A stretch of DNA of 64,000 nt from Sacculina carcini (GCA_916048095.2 OU696571.1:4886001-4950000), one strand, 5' to 3'; shown: positions 1 through 12,854, counted from the stretch's first letter. Notes: generated by a model not told the origin, from the sequence alone. Made by a program: numbers and translations.

Positions 1-1
1 G

Positions 2-2383
2 TTCGTTTATGGAAAATTGGAGGATTGTTGTGTGAGTAATGATTGGGACATTGGAGATGTGCCTTCAAACGAAAGCAGTAAATCGGATGATGTAAATCTC
101 ACTACCGGTCTTGATGTGCAGGTTATTAGTGGTGAAGTTGTCAACACAATACATGCTACTTCTCTTCGTACTTCAACGCTAAATTCGGATGTTGCATCCC
201 CTGGGCATGGTGGTCACGTAGTTGAGACAGAACAGATTAAACAGAACAAAAATATGGTGGTAATTTCTGGCGTAAACATAGATCCTATTTCGGTAATCTC
301 GGAACTACCAGAAAAGCAACTCATATGTACTGATGCGTCAGGCTTGCATGGACAACCGGGAAGTGATCATTGCAGTTTGATAGACTCATCTTCTGTTATA
401 TATTCATCAAGTTTGGTGAGCCATTTTTGCGATAAACAAGATGTGTCAGACGCGCCGGGTAACTGTTCAAACATAACCTCTAATGAGGGTTTTTTGAATG
501 AATATATGAAAACGCAGGTAATGCCGAATGAGGAACTCTACCGCCTAAGCACTAACATTAAACCATCGAATTTGCACATTCAAGATGACTATGAAGCAAA
601 TGGACCATGCCAGTCAAGTTTGCCGGTTAATTTGGATGACAACGGTGATCATCAAGTTGTTGTCGGCCAGCTATCTCATCATCGTGCAGTTGATAGTCCT
701 GTCGACGCTGACTCTCTGGTTGGTTCAAACGTGTATAGCAGGAATACACAGATTGACGGAGAAATTAAGATTTCAATGGTGGAAGGAAGAGATACAAATC
801 CTAGCGTCTTGGGCTATGAGTTGAATGATCATTCCGATGATACGTCATCTAATGACAGATTGACTCCTGGTTACTGTTCATGTGAGGCTAGCAAGGTAGT
901 TCAGCATGTTTATGAAGATAGATCAGACGAATCTAGGGCATCAACTTCCGTAGATCGAGTAATTAGTAATATTGCCGAATTGAAATCTGGTTCATACCAA
1001 GCTACTCCCGCTCGCGACCAAAAATTCTCAGTACCTTTTGATTACGCTCGTGAGCTGCAACTATCTCAAAATGAGAACATCGCTAACGAAGCGTGTGGAA
1101 AGGATATGGTTCAATCAGGCGATAATGCGGATTGTATTTGGTCGGATAAAGATGATAATCCGATTGATAAGGGTGACGAAAGTGGTAGCCAGGATCTACA
1201 AATTGAAAATAAAGTCGTGGACGATGACAGAATATTGGTAGACTCGATGGAGCTGAAAGCTCTCGAAGAAACTATGTTGGATGATGAAATGGTGACATTA
1301 CCCAATGAACCCGTCGTTACCCATGATACTTCATGTTATTCTGTTGTTGTTACCGTGTTGCATGACAATCTTGCGTGTTCAAGGGTAGATGATGTACATC
1401 ATGGTGAGGAACAGGATGCCACAGTTGAAAGCCATATTTCGGATGACGATAGTGACGATAGTTCTACGGAGAAGACACCTTTGGACGATTTGTCAGAATT
1501 CGATAGATTGTGTGTACATCTATTATCGTTAATTTGTGGTTCCCTGAAGAATTTCGAACAGATATGCTGCTTCCCTGTGGTCAGCAACATCAGTTCTGTG
1601 ACGCAATCATCAGTGGCACTTACCACGTTTGAATGGACCGATGATTGGGATCTAGACCGACAGTCTTTTTTATCTTTGATCGCTGAGAGTATGCAGTTTC
1701 TGCATACCAGTGCTGGCTCTTCATGGTCTGTTGAACAAAAAATCACAACTTCGCAGTTTTTGGAGGAAAATTTGTTGTGCCTTCATAAAGCTCTGTATAA
1801 TATGGAAAACATTGGAGATACGATACGTTCCGAGCTATTAAATCTCTTGACACAAACAACAAACTTGTTGAAGAGTTGTCGGGAGCATTTGGCTCCGGTG
1901 GACGATAATGGCGACAATCTATACTTGATCGGCCGCTTTTCGGCCGATGTCGACCAATGGCTGCTTGACTTGCAACATCAGTGTTCTCACACCCACCCTG
2001 ACCACCAAGATGTACTGCATTGCCGCACCTTGGACATTGACAATATAGAGCTTCAATTAGACAAGTTCCTCTCCGGTTCCCGTCCCTTGTCCGTCTCTCA
2101 CAGTCAGCTCGCTTCCGTGCTGCAGCTGCTCCGACAGCTAGTGGGGTGTGTTCGTGACGACCGGCTTGAGCAGCACGTCAGTGGCAGCCGTCTCCTTCAC
2201 TCACATCAGTTGGAGGAACGCGTCAAGCTGCTGGCTTCGACTGACGCAGTGTGGTGCATCCTGGAAGCATGTGTGGAGCAGGCGGCACAGTGGTGTGATA
2301 ACGTTGATATTCGACTGGTCAATGCGGCCCTGGAAATGAACAGCCAGCACGCCAAAAGCACGGAGGTTGTTCAACAGATGCAG
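2..2383 (+). CDS. Nesprin/Msp300-like protein, exon 1 in window (5' partial)
   Basis: The frame is open from base 2 with no start required, so this exon runs in from outside the window. It encodes about 794 residues. The first ~480 are acidic and Ser/Asp rich and look disordered (for example DDDSDDSSTEKTPLDD near base 1440). After that come amphipathic Leu/Gln/His-rich helices of spectrin-repeat type (LQLLRQLVGCVRDDRLEQH, around 2115-2175). It ends at a CAG|GTGGGA donor at 2383/2384 in phase 0. The assignment to a nesprin rests on the KASH exon 14 kb downstream, reached by continuous splice phases. These proteins sit in the outer nuclear membrane and link the cytoskeleton to SUN proteins. This exon alone would be called only a coiled-coil protein. 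Confidence 0.75.
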
Positions 2384-2717
2384 GTGGGATTACAATGCCT
2401 TTTATTGTCATACGGTGTGTTGTTCATGTGACCTCATGATCCATACTCTGTATTTATCGTTACAGTCTTATCGCTAAGTTGAATATTCATCTACGGATTA
2501 TATTGTAAACTAAGTAATTGTTTGCATTTGCTTTGAATTTGTGTTTCTCGAAAAAACATTTATCTCGTTACTATATTTAGATTCATATGTCGCAGTTTTT
2601 ATTAGTGTAAAATCATGGTATATTTGATGTCATACATATATATATTGCGTGTATATTTTTTCTGAATTTGTACTTAACATGTTGGCGGTTTCGTTCATGC
2701 GATTTCGTGTGCACAAG

Positions 2718-3014
2718 GCTGTGTGCACCGATGTGTCATATATGCTGAACACTATGCCCGTGCTGATCGAGTGTCTCTGGCGACGCGTCGGCGCTGACGT
2801 GACAACCGACTGGCGAGCATTGCGGCAGTGCCACCGCCGGCTGCTGGCGGTCGGCCAAGAGCTGGTGCAGCTGACGCATCGGAGTCTAAGCCGAGAGCTG
2901 CTCAGTGTGGCCATTGCTGCTGATCTGGACCAAGTTGACTCGTTTATTGAACGATCAACGGTTGTGCAATTTTCCGACGCCACTTTGGACGATGATCAAT
3001 TGAATTCCGTCCTG
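2718..3014 (+). CDS. Nesprin-like gene, exon 2
   Basis: Ninety-nine codons of helical, Arg/Leu-rich sequence (DWRALRQCHRRLLAVGQEL) with spectrin-repeat character. The acceptor is read as GCACAAG|GCT at 2717/2718 and the donor as CCTG|GTGAGA at 3014/3015. Both are phase 0, matching exon 1. The acceptor has only a modest pyrimidine tract, so the 5' edge is less certain than the 3' edge. Confidence 0.65.
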
Positions 3015-3368
3015 GTGAGATTGCTATATGACCTCCTCCACGTGTTAGCGGGTTAGCTGCCTGCCTTTTTGTGGCAACTTTTGGAATCGTTTCGGAGGTG
3101 GAAATAATTAAGCTGGTCAGAAATTAGTTTTATATCCATCTATGCCTAAGCTTTTTCCGATTTTTAGTACGAGACAAGTATGTTGGCTTCGCAGTACTGC
3201 ATGTATTTATCATTCAGTTTATTAACATACTCTAGTTTGATTCGTTTTATGCTTACTTTTCTTAACTTTCCTTTTGTTTTCTGAGTTTACTGAAGTTTTT
3301 GTAGTTAACTGATTTCGTCCGGTCGGCTATAACGAGTGATTGTCGTCGTTTTGTGGCTGTTCCAACAG

Positions 3369-4136
3369 GAGTTTCTTCTGAGTGCCAGCGCTATGCAGCT
3401 GCTTGTTGTGCGTTACTGTCACCAGTTTGGCGTTTCGGCCGCTGCCGCAGTCACCCCAACTGACTCTGCGCTTGTCGGCTCGACGCACTCAGTCGTCTCT
3501 TCGGACTTGACGAGCGGCGTGTCTGTCGATGCGCTGACAACACGAGTCGCAGCGGCCGCCGGCAAGTTGCAGCAGCTGGAGGACTCGGTGTTTCGCAGCC
3601 TTTCCGGACAGCAGCTGCGGCAGCTAGCGGCTGCACTTTCGGACAGCAGCGCAGTGCGTTTCTCTACGAGTATTGCAAGCATGCAAGCATACGTGCACAC
3701 CGTGCTGAGAATGTGTAATCAATTGGTAGAGAATTCGGAAAGCCCGCTGCAAACAGACTCGTCTGCCACTTTGCTTCAGTCAACCGTGGACCGGCTGGCG
3801 TGCCACCAGCTGCGCCGACAGCTAGCGACTGCCGCCGATCAACTGCATGCGCTACATGATCGGCTGCAGCCGCTGTCAGACAGTGTACCCGGCATATGTC
3901 GTCACGTGTTAGCGTTGGAGTTTTTGCATCGGCACGGTGTGTGCTTCGCCGCCTGTTCTGCGTCGACACCGATGTTAATCGATGATGCTAACGCGTCGGC
4001 ATTTGCGGTCGTCGGCGTCGACAGCGCAGCGGTGAGCTATCGACGCATGCCGCAGCTGCTGGCGGCCGAGTTGGAGGCGCTCGTGACAGCTGCCCACCAG
4101 CTGTTTGAGGAGTATGCCGACAGTGCTGCAGTCAAG
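3369..4136 (+). CDS. Nesprin-like gene, exon 3
   Basis: A 256-codon exon, GC-rich against AT-rich introns, encoding several predicted long helices rich in Leu, Gln, Ala and Ser (KLQQLEDSVFRSLSGQQL; DQLHALHDRLQPLSDS). This is consistent with two or more spectrin-like repeats. The acceptor is TTCCAACAG|GAG and the donor is GTCAAG|GTGGGT, both phase 0. The downstream intron (4137-4688) ends in a (TG)n tract. Confidence 0.75.
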
Positions 4137-4636
4137 GTGGGTGTCCAGTTCATCCGTCAATTGTCACGTTGGCTTCAAACTACTGCGTACTGTGTGTGGA
4201 TATGTTAGCGGCATTGTGGCGGTGCATAGATTACGCATATCAGCATTGGTATCAGCCATGTGTATTTGGCTCGCTGCTGTAACGGTTGCCGCTACGAAAT
4301 TTATACCTAGCTGTACTTAGTGTTATCTTATGGTTTGTATATACTTATAATTCCTCAAGATAATGTTTCTGTGGCAAAGTCCGTTTCTGTATCAACCGCA
4401 GCACACCATTTCATCTATATTTAATACGTCAACACTCAGAAAAACACCGTCCTACACACACAACGCACACGCCGAACTCCTCACTCATGCACCGGTTTCT
4501 CGCTACCATCGCGTACAAGCACACATGGCGTATATAGTTGTCAATAAATAAATATTTATTTGGCAACACTCCAAATTGTGACTGAATGCTAAATCTTAAT
4601 GTGGGTTACCAGGTGTTTGAATGTAATGTGTGTGTC

Positions 4637-4679
<43 letters not shown>

Positions 4680-4688
4680 CTGTTGCAG

Positions 4689-4901
4689 GATGTTTGCGAC
4701 GAGTTGAGTTCATTACAGCGTAGAGTTGACCAGCTACTGTGCGACAATGAACCGTCTGCTGCGGCCGTATGCGACGATTGTGGCGCGGCAGTTACGAGTC
4801 TGTGTGCGTTTGTGGAGCACGTCGAGAATATGCGCTCGATTGCGGCGCATACTCGCTGTGAAACGCCGCAACAGCTGCAGGATTTGGCAAATAAATTAAA
4901 G
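4689..4901 (+). CDS. Nesprin-like gene, exon 4
   Basis: Seventy-one codons (starting DVCDELSSLQRRVDQLL) forming spectrin-like helices with several Cys. The acceptor TGTTGCAG|GAT follows a (TG)n run directly. The donor is AAAG|GTCTGC at 4901/4902. Both are phase 0. Confidence 0.75.
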
Positions 4902-5193
4902 GTCTGCTTTTAATTGGTTTGTCTGATTCACCAATTCAATTGACTTAGGCAGCTTGTTCGTATTTAGTTAATTAGTTTGTATTAAAGAAATATTTCATTA
5001 ATATTTTGTGATTATAATTTGATCACAGATTGAACTTGAAATTTGATTTATTTACAATTTCTTGTGTTCCCTTTGTTTTCATTGCATCATTTGGTGCATT
5101 TTCGTTTTTAATTTTGTACCCGTGTGTGAATTATTTATTTTGAATTTTTGTTGGGAATTTAGTTTGTTTTTGGTTATTCCCGCGTGTGTTCAG

Positions 5194-5400
5194 GAACAGG
5201 AGGCTCGTCTCGAATCTTTATCTTCAGCTATAGAGACACCGTTGGTTGCCGTGACAACGATTTTCCAGTCTGAGTGTGAAAAGCGTCGTGGTGATGCCCG
5301 CGAGCAACTGGGCGCTATTGTGCGCCACTATTGTCACACGGCAGACAGCTGGACTCGACTGGATCAACTGCTGCATGAAATCGCTGCACCAGCTCATCCG
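5194..5400 (+). CDS. Nesprin-like gene, exon 5
   Basis: Sixty-nine codons starting EQEARLESLSSAIE, helical and charged. The acceptor is GTGTTCAG|GAA after a T-rich tract. The donor is read as CATCCG|GTACAG at 5400/5401. Both junctions are phase 0. The donor is not strong, so the 3' edge could shift by a few codons. Confidence 0.65.
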
Positions 5401-5831
5401 GTACAGTTTTCACATGCTTTTATGCCATCAAGTTATTTGTACCATGGCCAGCCTTGCTTGCTTGGAATATTGCTTGTGTATTTGTCATTTATTCTGGTCA
5501 CTTTTGCTCCTTTTCATTTTTCATTTCATTTTTCTGTTTTTATTTTGTCTGATTCCCTTCAGTTTTCTACTTTTTTACAGTTTACTATTATTTTATTCCT
5601 TGTTTTAACTTACGTAGCTGCAAGTGTTTTTGGATGAATGTCTGTCATTGTTAGGCTCACTCATCTGGCCCGAGTAACGTGAAGTGATACTTTTCTTAAT
5701 ATCAAAGTCGGACATCGTGCGCTTTCTAGTTTCTTCCTCTCTCAGACTGCTTGCGTTCACACTCGCACACACACACACACATGCGCAAACACGCACGCCT
5801 ACTCTCACCACGTTGTCATTGTGTCGTTCAG

Positions 5832-6191
5832 ATTGGTGAGGCGTTGTGTGAATGGCGCGAGCGGCTAAGCGAGTGTCAACAGCTGCTCGACCTGTTGCTG
5901 GCCGGCCAGCTGGCGTCGGCTGGCGTGTGTGAGCAGCTGCGTTCCAGTCTGGTGGCTGCCGAAAGCGCCTTCTCTGATATCGGACACATTCGCCAGCAGC
6001 ACCAACTGCTTATCTATGAGCAGCAGCTGGAGCAGCTGTTGGCTAGGTCTAGCAGCTGTCAGCCAGACGATGAGGGTGGCTTGCTGGAGCAACTGGTCAG
6101 CTATTTGCAGTTGTCACATGGATTGACTGAGCTGTTGGACCACAGTGTGACAGTAGAAGACGAGCTGGACAGCGGGGAACGCATCTTCAAG
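5832..6191 (+). CDS. Nesprin-like gene, exon 6
   Basis: One hundred and twenty codons starting IGEALCEWRERLSECQQLL, a clear spectrin-type helical segment with recurrent Leu/Gln heptads (YEQQLEQLLARSSSC). The acceptor is GTTCAG|ATT and the donor TTCAAG|GTGCGC, both phase 0. The intron upstream carries a short (CA)n run. Confidence 0.75.
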
Positions 6192-6876
6192 GTGCGCTTA
6201 CATCCTTCAAATGGCCAGTGTACACACGTGGTCTCAAACTCAAATGAAGAGATGGGATATTTTTATGAAATATATATGACACCCGAGCTGCATCCATAGG
6301 AAATATACCGTTCGATTTCATTGTGTAGAATGAGTCATTCTACACAATGATCCAGAAGAATTTATTGCAATGCGAATTAATGTGTAATGAAATCGCATTA
6401 TTTAAATGTATATGAATTTATATATGTATTATTTTGTTTTTTATATTGTCTTGCCGCAAGAAGATGCTTGGTGTGCACCTCAGTTTGACACCCCTCATGT
6501 ACTCAACCATATAGTAACCTGATATACATAACCAACTCAACCACGTTAATCTAAATTGTTTAGTGTAGGAATTTGAATTATCAATTTTTACTTACACCTT
6601 ATATAATTGTACATTATGTTTTATTTTTCTGTATTTATATAACAATTTCATCAATATGTGTAATAATAGATTACTCTCGCAGGGCATGGACTGAAGGTTG
6701 TCAGTGATATTCTGACCAATTTATATTTTTCCTGTGTTTACTATTTTATTTGCTGTTCTCAAATCTTATCGCTGATTTTTGCAGCATTTATTTTTGCAAA
6801 TACCTGTGCACATAGGGTGATGTTGTGTCCACATTGTGTGTGTGTGTGTGTTACGTGGTTTTGTGCCGATGTCCAG

Positions 6877-7056
6877 CGCTGCGAGCAGGCGACACGTGAC
6901 ATTGTGCAGCGATATGATTCACTGTTGTCCGACTGCACTGTTCAGCAGTTGATTCACCACTTGTCGGACGTTTCTCCCTTTACCAAGTTGTCTGTGCCCC
7001 AGGCGGGTTCACTCGATACTGCCGTCATAGACAATTTGTACCTTGCCAATATGCAT
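6877..7056 (+). CDS. Nesprin-like gene, exon 7
   Basis: Sixty codons (RCEQATRDIVQRYDSLLSDC onward), helical at first and then a linker rich in Ser, Pro and Thr. The acceptor GTCCAG|CGC lies just after (TG)n. The donor ATGCAT|GTAAGC at 7056/7057 is good. Both are phase 0. Confidence 0.7.
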
Positions 7057-7462
7057 GTAAGCTGACTTCCCTAGAATTTTGAATTTTTTCCCTTTTATAT
7101 TTACGTTTTTTACGTTTTTACATTCGTTCTTGTTATTTTCTTATCTCTGCCTCAGTTTTCCGTTATTGGTGTTCCGTGTCATCTTGGAGTAAATGCTTGT
7201 TTGAGAAGATCCTCGGTTGTATATAAATATTAATGATTGTTTTTGAATCACAAAAGTCAATGTGTACTATCATACAGTATCATAGTTTGTGTATTCATAT
7301 GCACAATCAATGCATAGCAATATGTTGAATAAAAATTTATCCAGATTTAATAGTTTTGTGTTCGAATTGTCAGTGTTTTTCTGTGTTCATTTCGAAATGT
7401 TCCCTCCGTAATTAGCCTGACCACTAAGCTGTGATGATATGTTTGTTTTTCGCGTGATTTAG

Positions 7463-8283
7463 GCGTTGCTGCTCCTCCTGCCGCTTCGTGTGTGTCATTT
7501 GTTGCGTGCAATTTCACCGTCGCCGCTGCCATCCCCGACTGCAGACCAGCAATTCACCAATGTCGTGCATCAGCTGCACGTGTGTTTACAGCAGCTTTGT
7601 CAGCTGCGCAGCTGTTGGCTGACCGGCGGTTGCGGACAGCTGCAGCTGCTGGCCGACGTACGCCGCTGGCTGAGGCTGGCCAATAGCGTTAAGCGGCGTC
7701 TGGAGCATGTGCCCGTGTCTTTGTCTCAATTGCCTCGACGCTGCTGCCATCTGGACGATTTTCTGCAGCAGCTGCCGGTGGGCGGTCGGCGTCTGCGCCA
7801 GCTCAGACGGGGGTTTGTCTCGTGGCCGGCAAGTGACGCTGCTTACTTGTCGGAATTGTCGAGCGCAGACGGTCGCTTGGCCAATACGAGCGCTGGTGCT
7901 GCCACCTGGCGCAGTTTCCTGCAACAACAAGTGCTGCAGGCGGTCGAAGGCAGTGAGCGGATGGTCGCTTGGCTGCAGCAAGACCTTCAGCAGGCACTGG
8001 CCATTCTTCAACGTGTTGAGTCAACCGCGCCAGCCGACTGGCAGGACGAATCCAGTCACGAGGTCGACTTGGAACAGGAGCATGTTGACGCTTTGAATGT
8101 GTTGCTATCGTGCGCCGAGTGCCGCCTACAAGAGTCACGCAGTGTATGGCTGTCTGCGCAGAGTATTGTCACCGTACAAGATGATTGGCTCCACCGGCGA
8201 CTGCACCGCCATCTGTCGGCGGTTCTGCTCATTTTGAGAGTTCGTCAGGTGTTGATGAAGTCAGACAAACAACACAAAGTTGG
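7463..8283 (+). CDS. Nesprin-like gene, exon 8
   Basis: An 821-nt exon encoding 273 codons plus two bases, rich in Leu/Gln/Arg helices (CLQQLCQLRSCWLTGGCGQL; RMVAWLQQDLQQALAILQRV). The chosen acceptor is the T-rich GTGATTTAG|GCG at 7462/7463 in phase 0. An alternative at 7549/7550 would drop the first 29 codons. The donor TTGG|GTGAGT at 8283/8284 leaves phase 2, and the next exon supplies the missing third base, so this junction is well supported. A weaker phase-0 donor CAG|GTGTTG exists at 8248/8249. Confidence 0.75.
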
Positions 8284-8403
8284 GTGAGTATTTTGCTGGA
8301 CTCATTTTATAACAAAAAATTTACGTAGATTTATATTACGGAGGAAATTGCGGCTTCAGTGTCACACCGAAGTGGAATTTGTCAGATTTGAATGCTTTTA
8401 TAT

Positions 8404-8635
8404 CAGTGGTTCTTAACGTGCGGGGAATTTCTCATTGATGGAATGGGAGAGTTGCCAAGTGGGAAGCTAATGGTCGGACAGAACAGGACAAATGTGTGTT
8501 TTTATCAATTCGAATTCGTTTATTTTTGTTTTTTATAACCTCTTGACATTTACTTTGATGTAACCACAGTTGTGGAAAATGAAGAGATGACTCACTAAGA
8601 AGTGGGGAATCAGAGAAAAAATGTGAGAACCACTG
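8404..8635. mobile_element. hAT-like MITE in nesprin intron 8
   Basis: A 232-bp non-coding element with inverted ends: CAGTGGTTCTTAAC on the left and GAGAACCACTG on the right, the usual hAT-type terminus. The flanking 8-mers TTTTATAT and GTCTATAT match at six of eight positions, consistent with an aged 8-bp target duplication. Confidence 0.65.
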
Positions 8636-9075
8636 GTCTATATTGATACTGTATTTTTTCAGTGCTATATTTTATAGTTTATGGGGATGGTAGATTATTT
8701 AATAATAGTTGTACAAATTTTCCCCTGGCATATACAACAATTGACGCTTAGTTTGAACGGATATTCAATTTGTTAAATTTTGATGGCAATGTTTAATTGG
8801 AGAATTGGAGGCGCTTGTTATGAGCGATCAAATATTAATCGAATATTGCGTTGATTTTTGAAAGTTAACTATACCTTATTTAAGCGATTGGTAAGCAATG
8901 TAATTGGTTTTATTTCACCGAGATCTATTCTTTTGCAGTCCTTCATTTCAGACAGTAGAGAGCGCTTTGGTGGACAATAATAGCTTGTAGCTTGTATTGT
9001 AGCTTGCAATGCACGGACAATGTGGTTTGCAAAATCGTAATAATTTTGTGGGTCATGCGTATGTTTGTGTGTCAG

Positions 9076-9214
9076 TGATGAATCGCCCCGGGCATTGAGT
9101 TATGATCATGTCCACTACGCCGATGATGTGTGGTCTGCCGCCATGTTGACACCAGGTTGTCATGACAACGTATTGCACTCGTCCAGTGGTTTCCAACTCA
9201 GCACAATGCTTCAG
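9076..9214 (+). CDS. Nesprin-like gene, exon 9
   Basis: A 139-nt exon whose first base completes the Gly codon split with exon 8 (phase 2). The acceptor is TGTGTCAG|TGATGAA and the donor CTTCAG|GTGGGC, which returns to phase 0. The encoded stretch (DESPRALSYDHVHYADD) is less helical and may be a linker between repeats. Confidence 0.65.
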
Positions 9215-9888
9215 GTGGGCTGTTTCTCTGCGCCGCACAATAGTGATGTGTGCTTTCAACATGCACATGTATAGTATGCCCGTGTGTTTTGTTTTGTGGT
9301 GTTTTCAACTGAAATCACATAACCACAATTGATATAAATATATTACAAATGTTACAGGATGGAATGTATATTAAAATTAAAAATTCATATTTAACTTGGT
9401 GTTATTATCTATCAATATAATTATTCAACTTGTTCACATATAGGAAAAAATTCAATAAGTTTATCACAAATGTTTTACTATATATTTTTCACAAAAATTT
9501 TGCGTTGCTATTAATAATTAAAAATTATTACATCAATTCTGCAACATCAATATCTTAATTCTACAACATGTATACGCTGTCATTGAAATGGCTCATAAGA
9601 ATTTGTTCATTTTTATACTTGAATACTTTATACTTTATACTTTTTACTTCGTGGTTTTCGTATTACTTTTTTGTAAATGCGGTTATTAGTATTAACACAT
9701 CCAAGCTTTATTAATTTTATTTATGTTTGAATGCGACCTGAATTTGATTTTTGTAGCACATTCTGTATATTTCTTATTGGAAGATAATTTTAACAATATG
9801 GTATTATTGATAACGGTAATGTATATGCTGTAGGTTGTTTTATATTGCGTCCAATGTACGTCTGCATATGCAATATGTATGCGTACAG

Positions 9889-10020
9889 ACAGCGGATGAG
9901 GTATGCACGGCCTGTGCCGATTTACGCGTCCGTCTCACTGACGAGCAAAGCTCACTGAGAAAGAGCGTTGTGTTTGAGTCGCTCCCAAACTCTTCCTATC
10001 AGCTGCATCGACAACAGCAA
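9889..10020 (+). CDS. Nesprin-like gene, exon 10
   Basis: Forty-four codons beginning TADEVCTACADLRVRL and ending LHRQQQ. The acceptor is GCGTACAG|ACA and the donor CAGCAA|GTGCGT, both phase 0. The content is helical and charged, like its neighbours. The 675-bp intron before it is AT-rich and shows nothing else. Confidence 0.65.
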
Positions 10021-10362
10021 GTGCGTATCAGTGAATTTTACCGGAGTTTTCAGCAAGCATTGTGTTCAATTGAAACAATTAGCTTGTTACCGACATATTT
10101 CTGGAACATAAATTACCAAATATATGAATAATGAAATATGTTTATGATATACCTTACGAAATATATTACTTTACTGTCATAGTTTTTTTCTCAAAATAAA
10201 TGAATATCAAGTGCATCGTGACTTGTATTGTGTTAGCTAAGAATGACAACGTTTTCACTTGTCGGAGAATTGCGTTTATTTATGGCTGCTCTTTTTGTTT
10301 GTTAGTCTATTTAACGTTTTGCATCTGTATTCAGTGTTGTTTTCGTCTTGTTCGTGTTTCAG

Positions 10363-10511
10363 CAGTCGGCCGCCAGGATGCAGCAGTTGTGTGAGCGTGT
10401 GAGTCGAGTGACGGCTCTGTCCGACCTGCTGCTCGACCAGACGGCCGCCAATGCGGCGTCGTTGCGCGAGCTCAAGACGGCGGTGGCCGCGTGCGATCGA
10501 CTGAGAAACAG
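10363..10511 (+). CDS. Nesprin-like gene, exon 11
   Basis: A 149-nt GC-rich exon encoding QSAARMQQLCERVSRVTALS and further Leu/Ala-rich helix. The acceptor is GTGTTTCAG|CAG after a long T-rich tract. The donor AACAG|GTAGCG leaves phase 2 (codon AG-). This frame is closed further downstream by the in-frame TAG in the intron. Confidence 0.7.
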
Positions 10512-11108
10512 GTAGCGTCACCTTTGTCTGCTGTCTCATTTTCCACCATTAATTCATAGTGAATTCAATTATTCACATTGTCTTTCTTTTCACATCCTGC
10601 CTGTTTGTGGTTTCTGTGTTGTATCGCCTCTTTTGTGCAGGTGTTTATGTTTATTTCATGTTTCTTTTTACTTACTTTCTTTTCTCTTGCTCCGTTCGCC
10701 AGTGTCTGATACTTATTGTAAATTTGCCATACTTTTGTTGCTTTGTATTGCGTTTTTGTTTTATTTTTTCAGCTTGTTTTTAATACGTTTTCTGTTTTGT
10801 TTTTATTATGTTGTCATGCATATACAAGACGTGCGCTATGTTAAATGTATGACGAGTTGTGTAACTAGTCATATATAGCCATACCAACTGCACTATATTC
10901 ACAAAACTGTCGACTCTCACACGAAAACTGACTGTCCAGTGTGTCCAGTGTGTCCAATGTGTCCAGTGTGTCCAGTGTGGTCCCCCAACATAACAATGCC
11001 TTTCCAACACCAACACTTGCAAATTCACGACTATATCGGCAAGTTTGGTACTCCCACCTCTGGATTACAAGACCGACACGCTACCACTGCACCACTAAGA
11101 GACTCTTT

Positions 11109-11126
11109 TGTGTGTGTGTGTGTGTT

Positions 11127-11194
<68 letters not shown>

Positions 11195-11218
11195 TGTGTG
11201 TGTGTGTGTGTGTGTGTG
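11109..11218. repeat. (TG)n microsatellite abutting an exon
   Basis: About 110 bp of nearly pure TG dinucleotides, ending three bases before the exon-12 start (TGTGTGTGCAG|A). It replaces the usual polypyrimidine tract. Confidence 0.95.
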
Positions 11219-11221
11219 CAG

Positions 11222-11381
11222 ATGGCAAGCTGTGTGTGCACATGCGGCCGAGAGTGAGCGGCTGGCAGCTGTCGGCTGTGCAGCTGTTCAGCGTCTGAAT
11301 GACAGCGTTCAGCTGGCGTCCGCCAGGCTGGATGACGTGTGTGACACGCACCACATATCTGGCTGCGCCGACTGCATCAAC
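11222..11381 (+). CDS. Nesprin-like gene, exon 12
   Basis: A 160-nt exon. Its first base A completes the AGA Arg codon split with exon 11, then WQAVCAHAAESERLAAVGC follows, a spectrin-like helix. The acceptor is the GCAG at the end of a 110-bp (TG)n tract. The donor ATCAAC|GTAAGC is strong and phase 0. Agreement of phase 2 on both sides of this intron supports both exons. Confidence 0.75.
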
Positions 11382-11972
11382 GTAAGCCGAGGGTCACACA
11401 GTGCATATCAAGTGCTGATGTGAAGGCACGGATGTTTTCTTATGTGTGACGTTTTGTTTGATGTGTGGTGATGGCTGGTGTCTGATGTGTTCTCATACAC
11501 TTTGTTCGATCTCTAGTTGCGCAAACACTATCTAAATATCTAGATAAAATGTTTGCTAAATTAATATGTCCACATGTTCGCATAAATTTTTTAGTCCGTT
11601 CTGATTTTTTTTGGAGGTTTGGGTGAGTGGATATGCTTCATTTGCGTGTTTTAATGCGGGACAAATGAGATAGTTATTGCCAGCACACATGCTTTTAAAC
11701 TGTTGTCCTGAACTGGCTGCACCAGGTAGCATCCTAAGAACTGCGATAGAACGTTGATGATCAGTGGAAAGACTGCAAAAGTGTTCTGTTTTGCTAGTGC
11801 CGTTTGTTGTATTTAGTTGTTTGTATGCTTATTAGAAGACCAAGTGAATTTTTCAAGTCATCGCATCATTCATGCGTAATATCATATATCGTATGCCGAA
11901 TTTCCATTATTGTTTATATAATTAACGTCATAACTATTGCTTGATAACACTTGCCTCTTGGTATTGCCGCAG

Positions 11973-12293
11973 CATTGTCGCGCCTGCGTGCTCGACTCGC
12001 TAGCTGTTTGTTGTCGGCTGGGCTGCGTGTCGGCCGGCGCGGCGCTGGTGACAGACGCGGCGACAATTGTGACTCGTTGCGACGATTATTTGGCGCAGTG
12101 CATCGCCGCCGACGCTACTGCTGAGGCTGACATTGTGGCAGACAGTGTGGATTCGTCCCAGTGCGCCGCAAATGCCTCTACCGTCGCGCCGCTTCGACCG
12201 CCGGCGGAGTCGCAGGCGGCAGTTGGACTGGAGGACAGTGTCCAGGACCCGTTGAAGGCATCGTCGTCGTTGGATAATGCGGCTGTAGAACAG
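11973..12293 (+). CDS. Nesprin-like gene, exon 13
   Basis: One hundred and seven codons starting HCRACVLDSLAVCCRLGC. It is unusually Cys/Ala-rich for a spectrin-like segment, then becomes an Ala/Ser/Asp linker. The acceptor is TTGCCGCAG|CAT and the donor GAACAG|GTGACA, both phase 0. Confidence 0.7.
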
Positions 12294-12610
12294 GTGACAC
12301 ACCAACTTGCACGCTCAACAAGATCGAGTCGTTTGAGAGCTAGCCTTGATGGTGGTTTGGTGTGTACACGTGTTGTCTATGAATTCGCAGACACACACAC
12401 ACACACATTGGCGCACACTAGTATACACATACTCGTACACTCACGAAAGTATGTGGGCAGCCATAATGCAAAGTAAACGGTCAATTATTCAGAACAAACC
12501 AGGAAACAAAGCAAAGCAGTGTCTGAAATTTGTTTTCACTATTTTTTAAACAAGGACCCCAGGTTGGGCCCAACATTTTGTTTGACATCCAACGATTTTT
12601 GTCATTTGTC

Positions 12611-12612
<2 letters not shown>

Positions 12613-12703
<91 letters not shown>
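12613..12703. repeat. (TA)n microsatellite
   Basis: About 90 bp of perfect TA dinucleotides inside nesprin intron 13. Confidence 0.95.
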
Positions 12704-12706
<3 letters not shown>

Positions 12707-12854
12707 TTTCGTAGATTTGATCTACGATGCTTTGATCATGTTGCCTATATGTGGCTGTGTGGTTTTGACTACTTGTTTTGTCCTTTAGTTTTGTATGCTC
12801 CTAACTTGTATGTTGTGTGTATGTTATGTGTGTGTATGCGCTTTTTTGCGCCAG

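Noticed and set aside
1111..1746. Antisense open frames opposite the nesprin exons
   Set aside because: Shadows of the real + strand coding sequence. The same applies to minus-strand frames opposite exons 3, 8 and 14 and opposite the retrotransposon ORFs.
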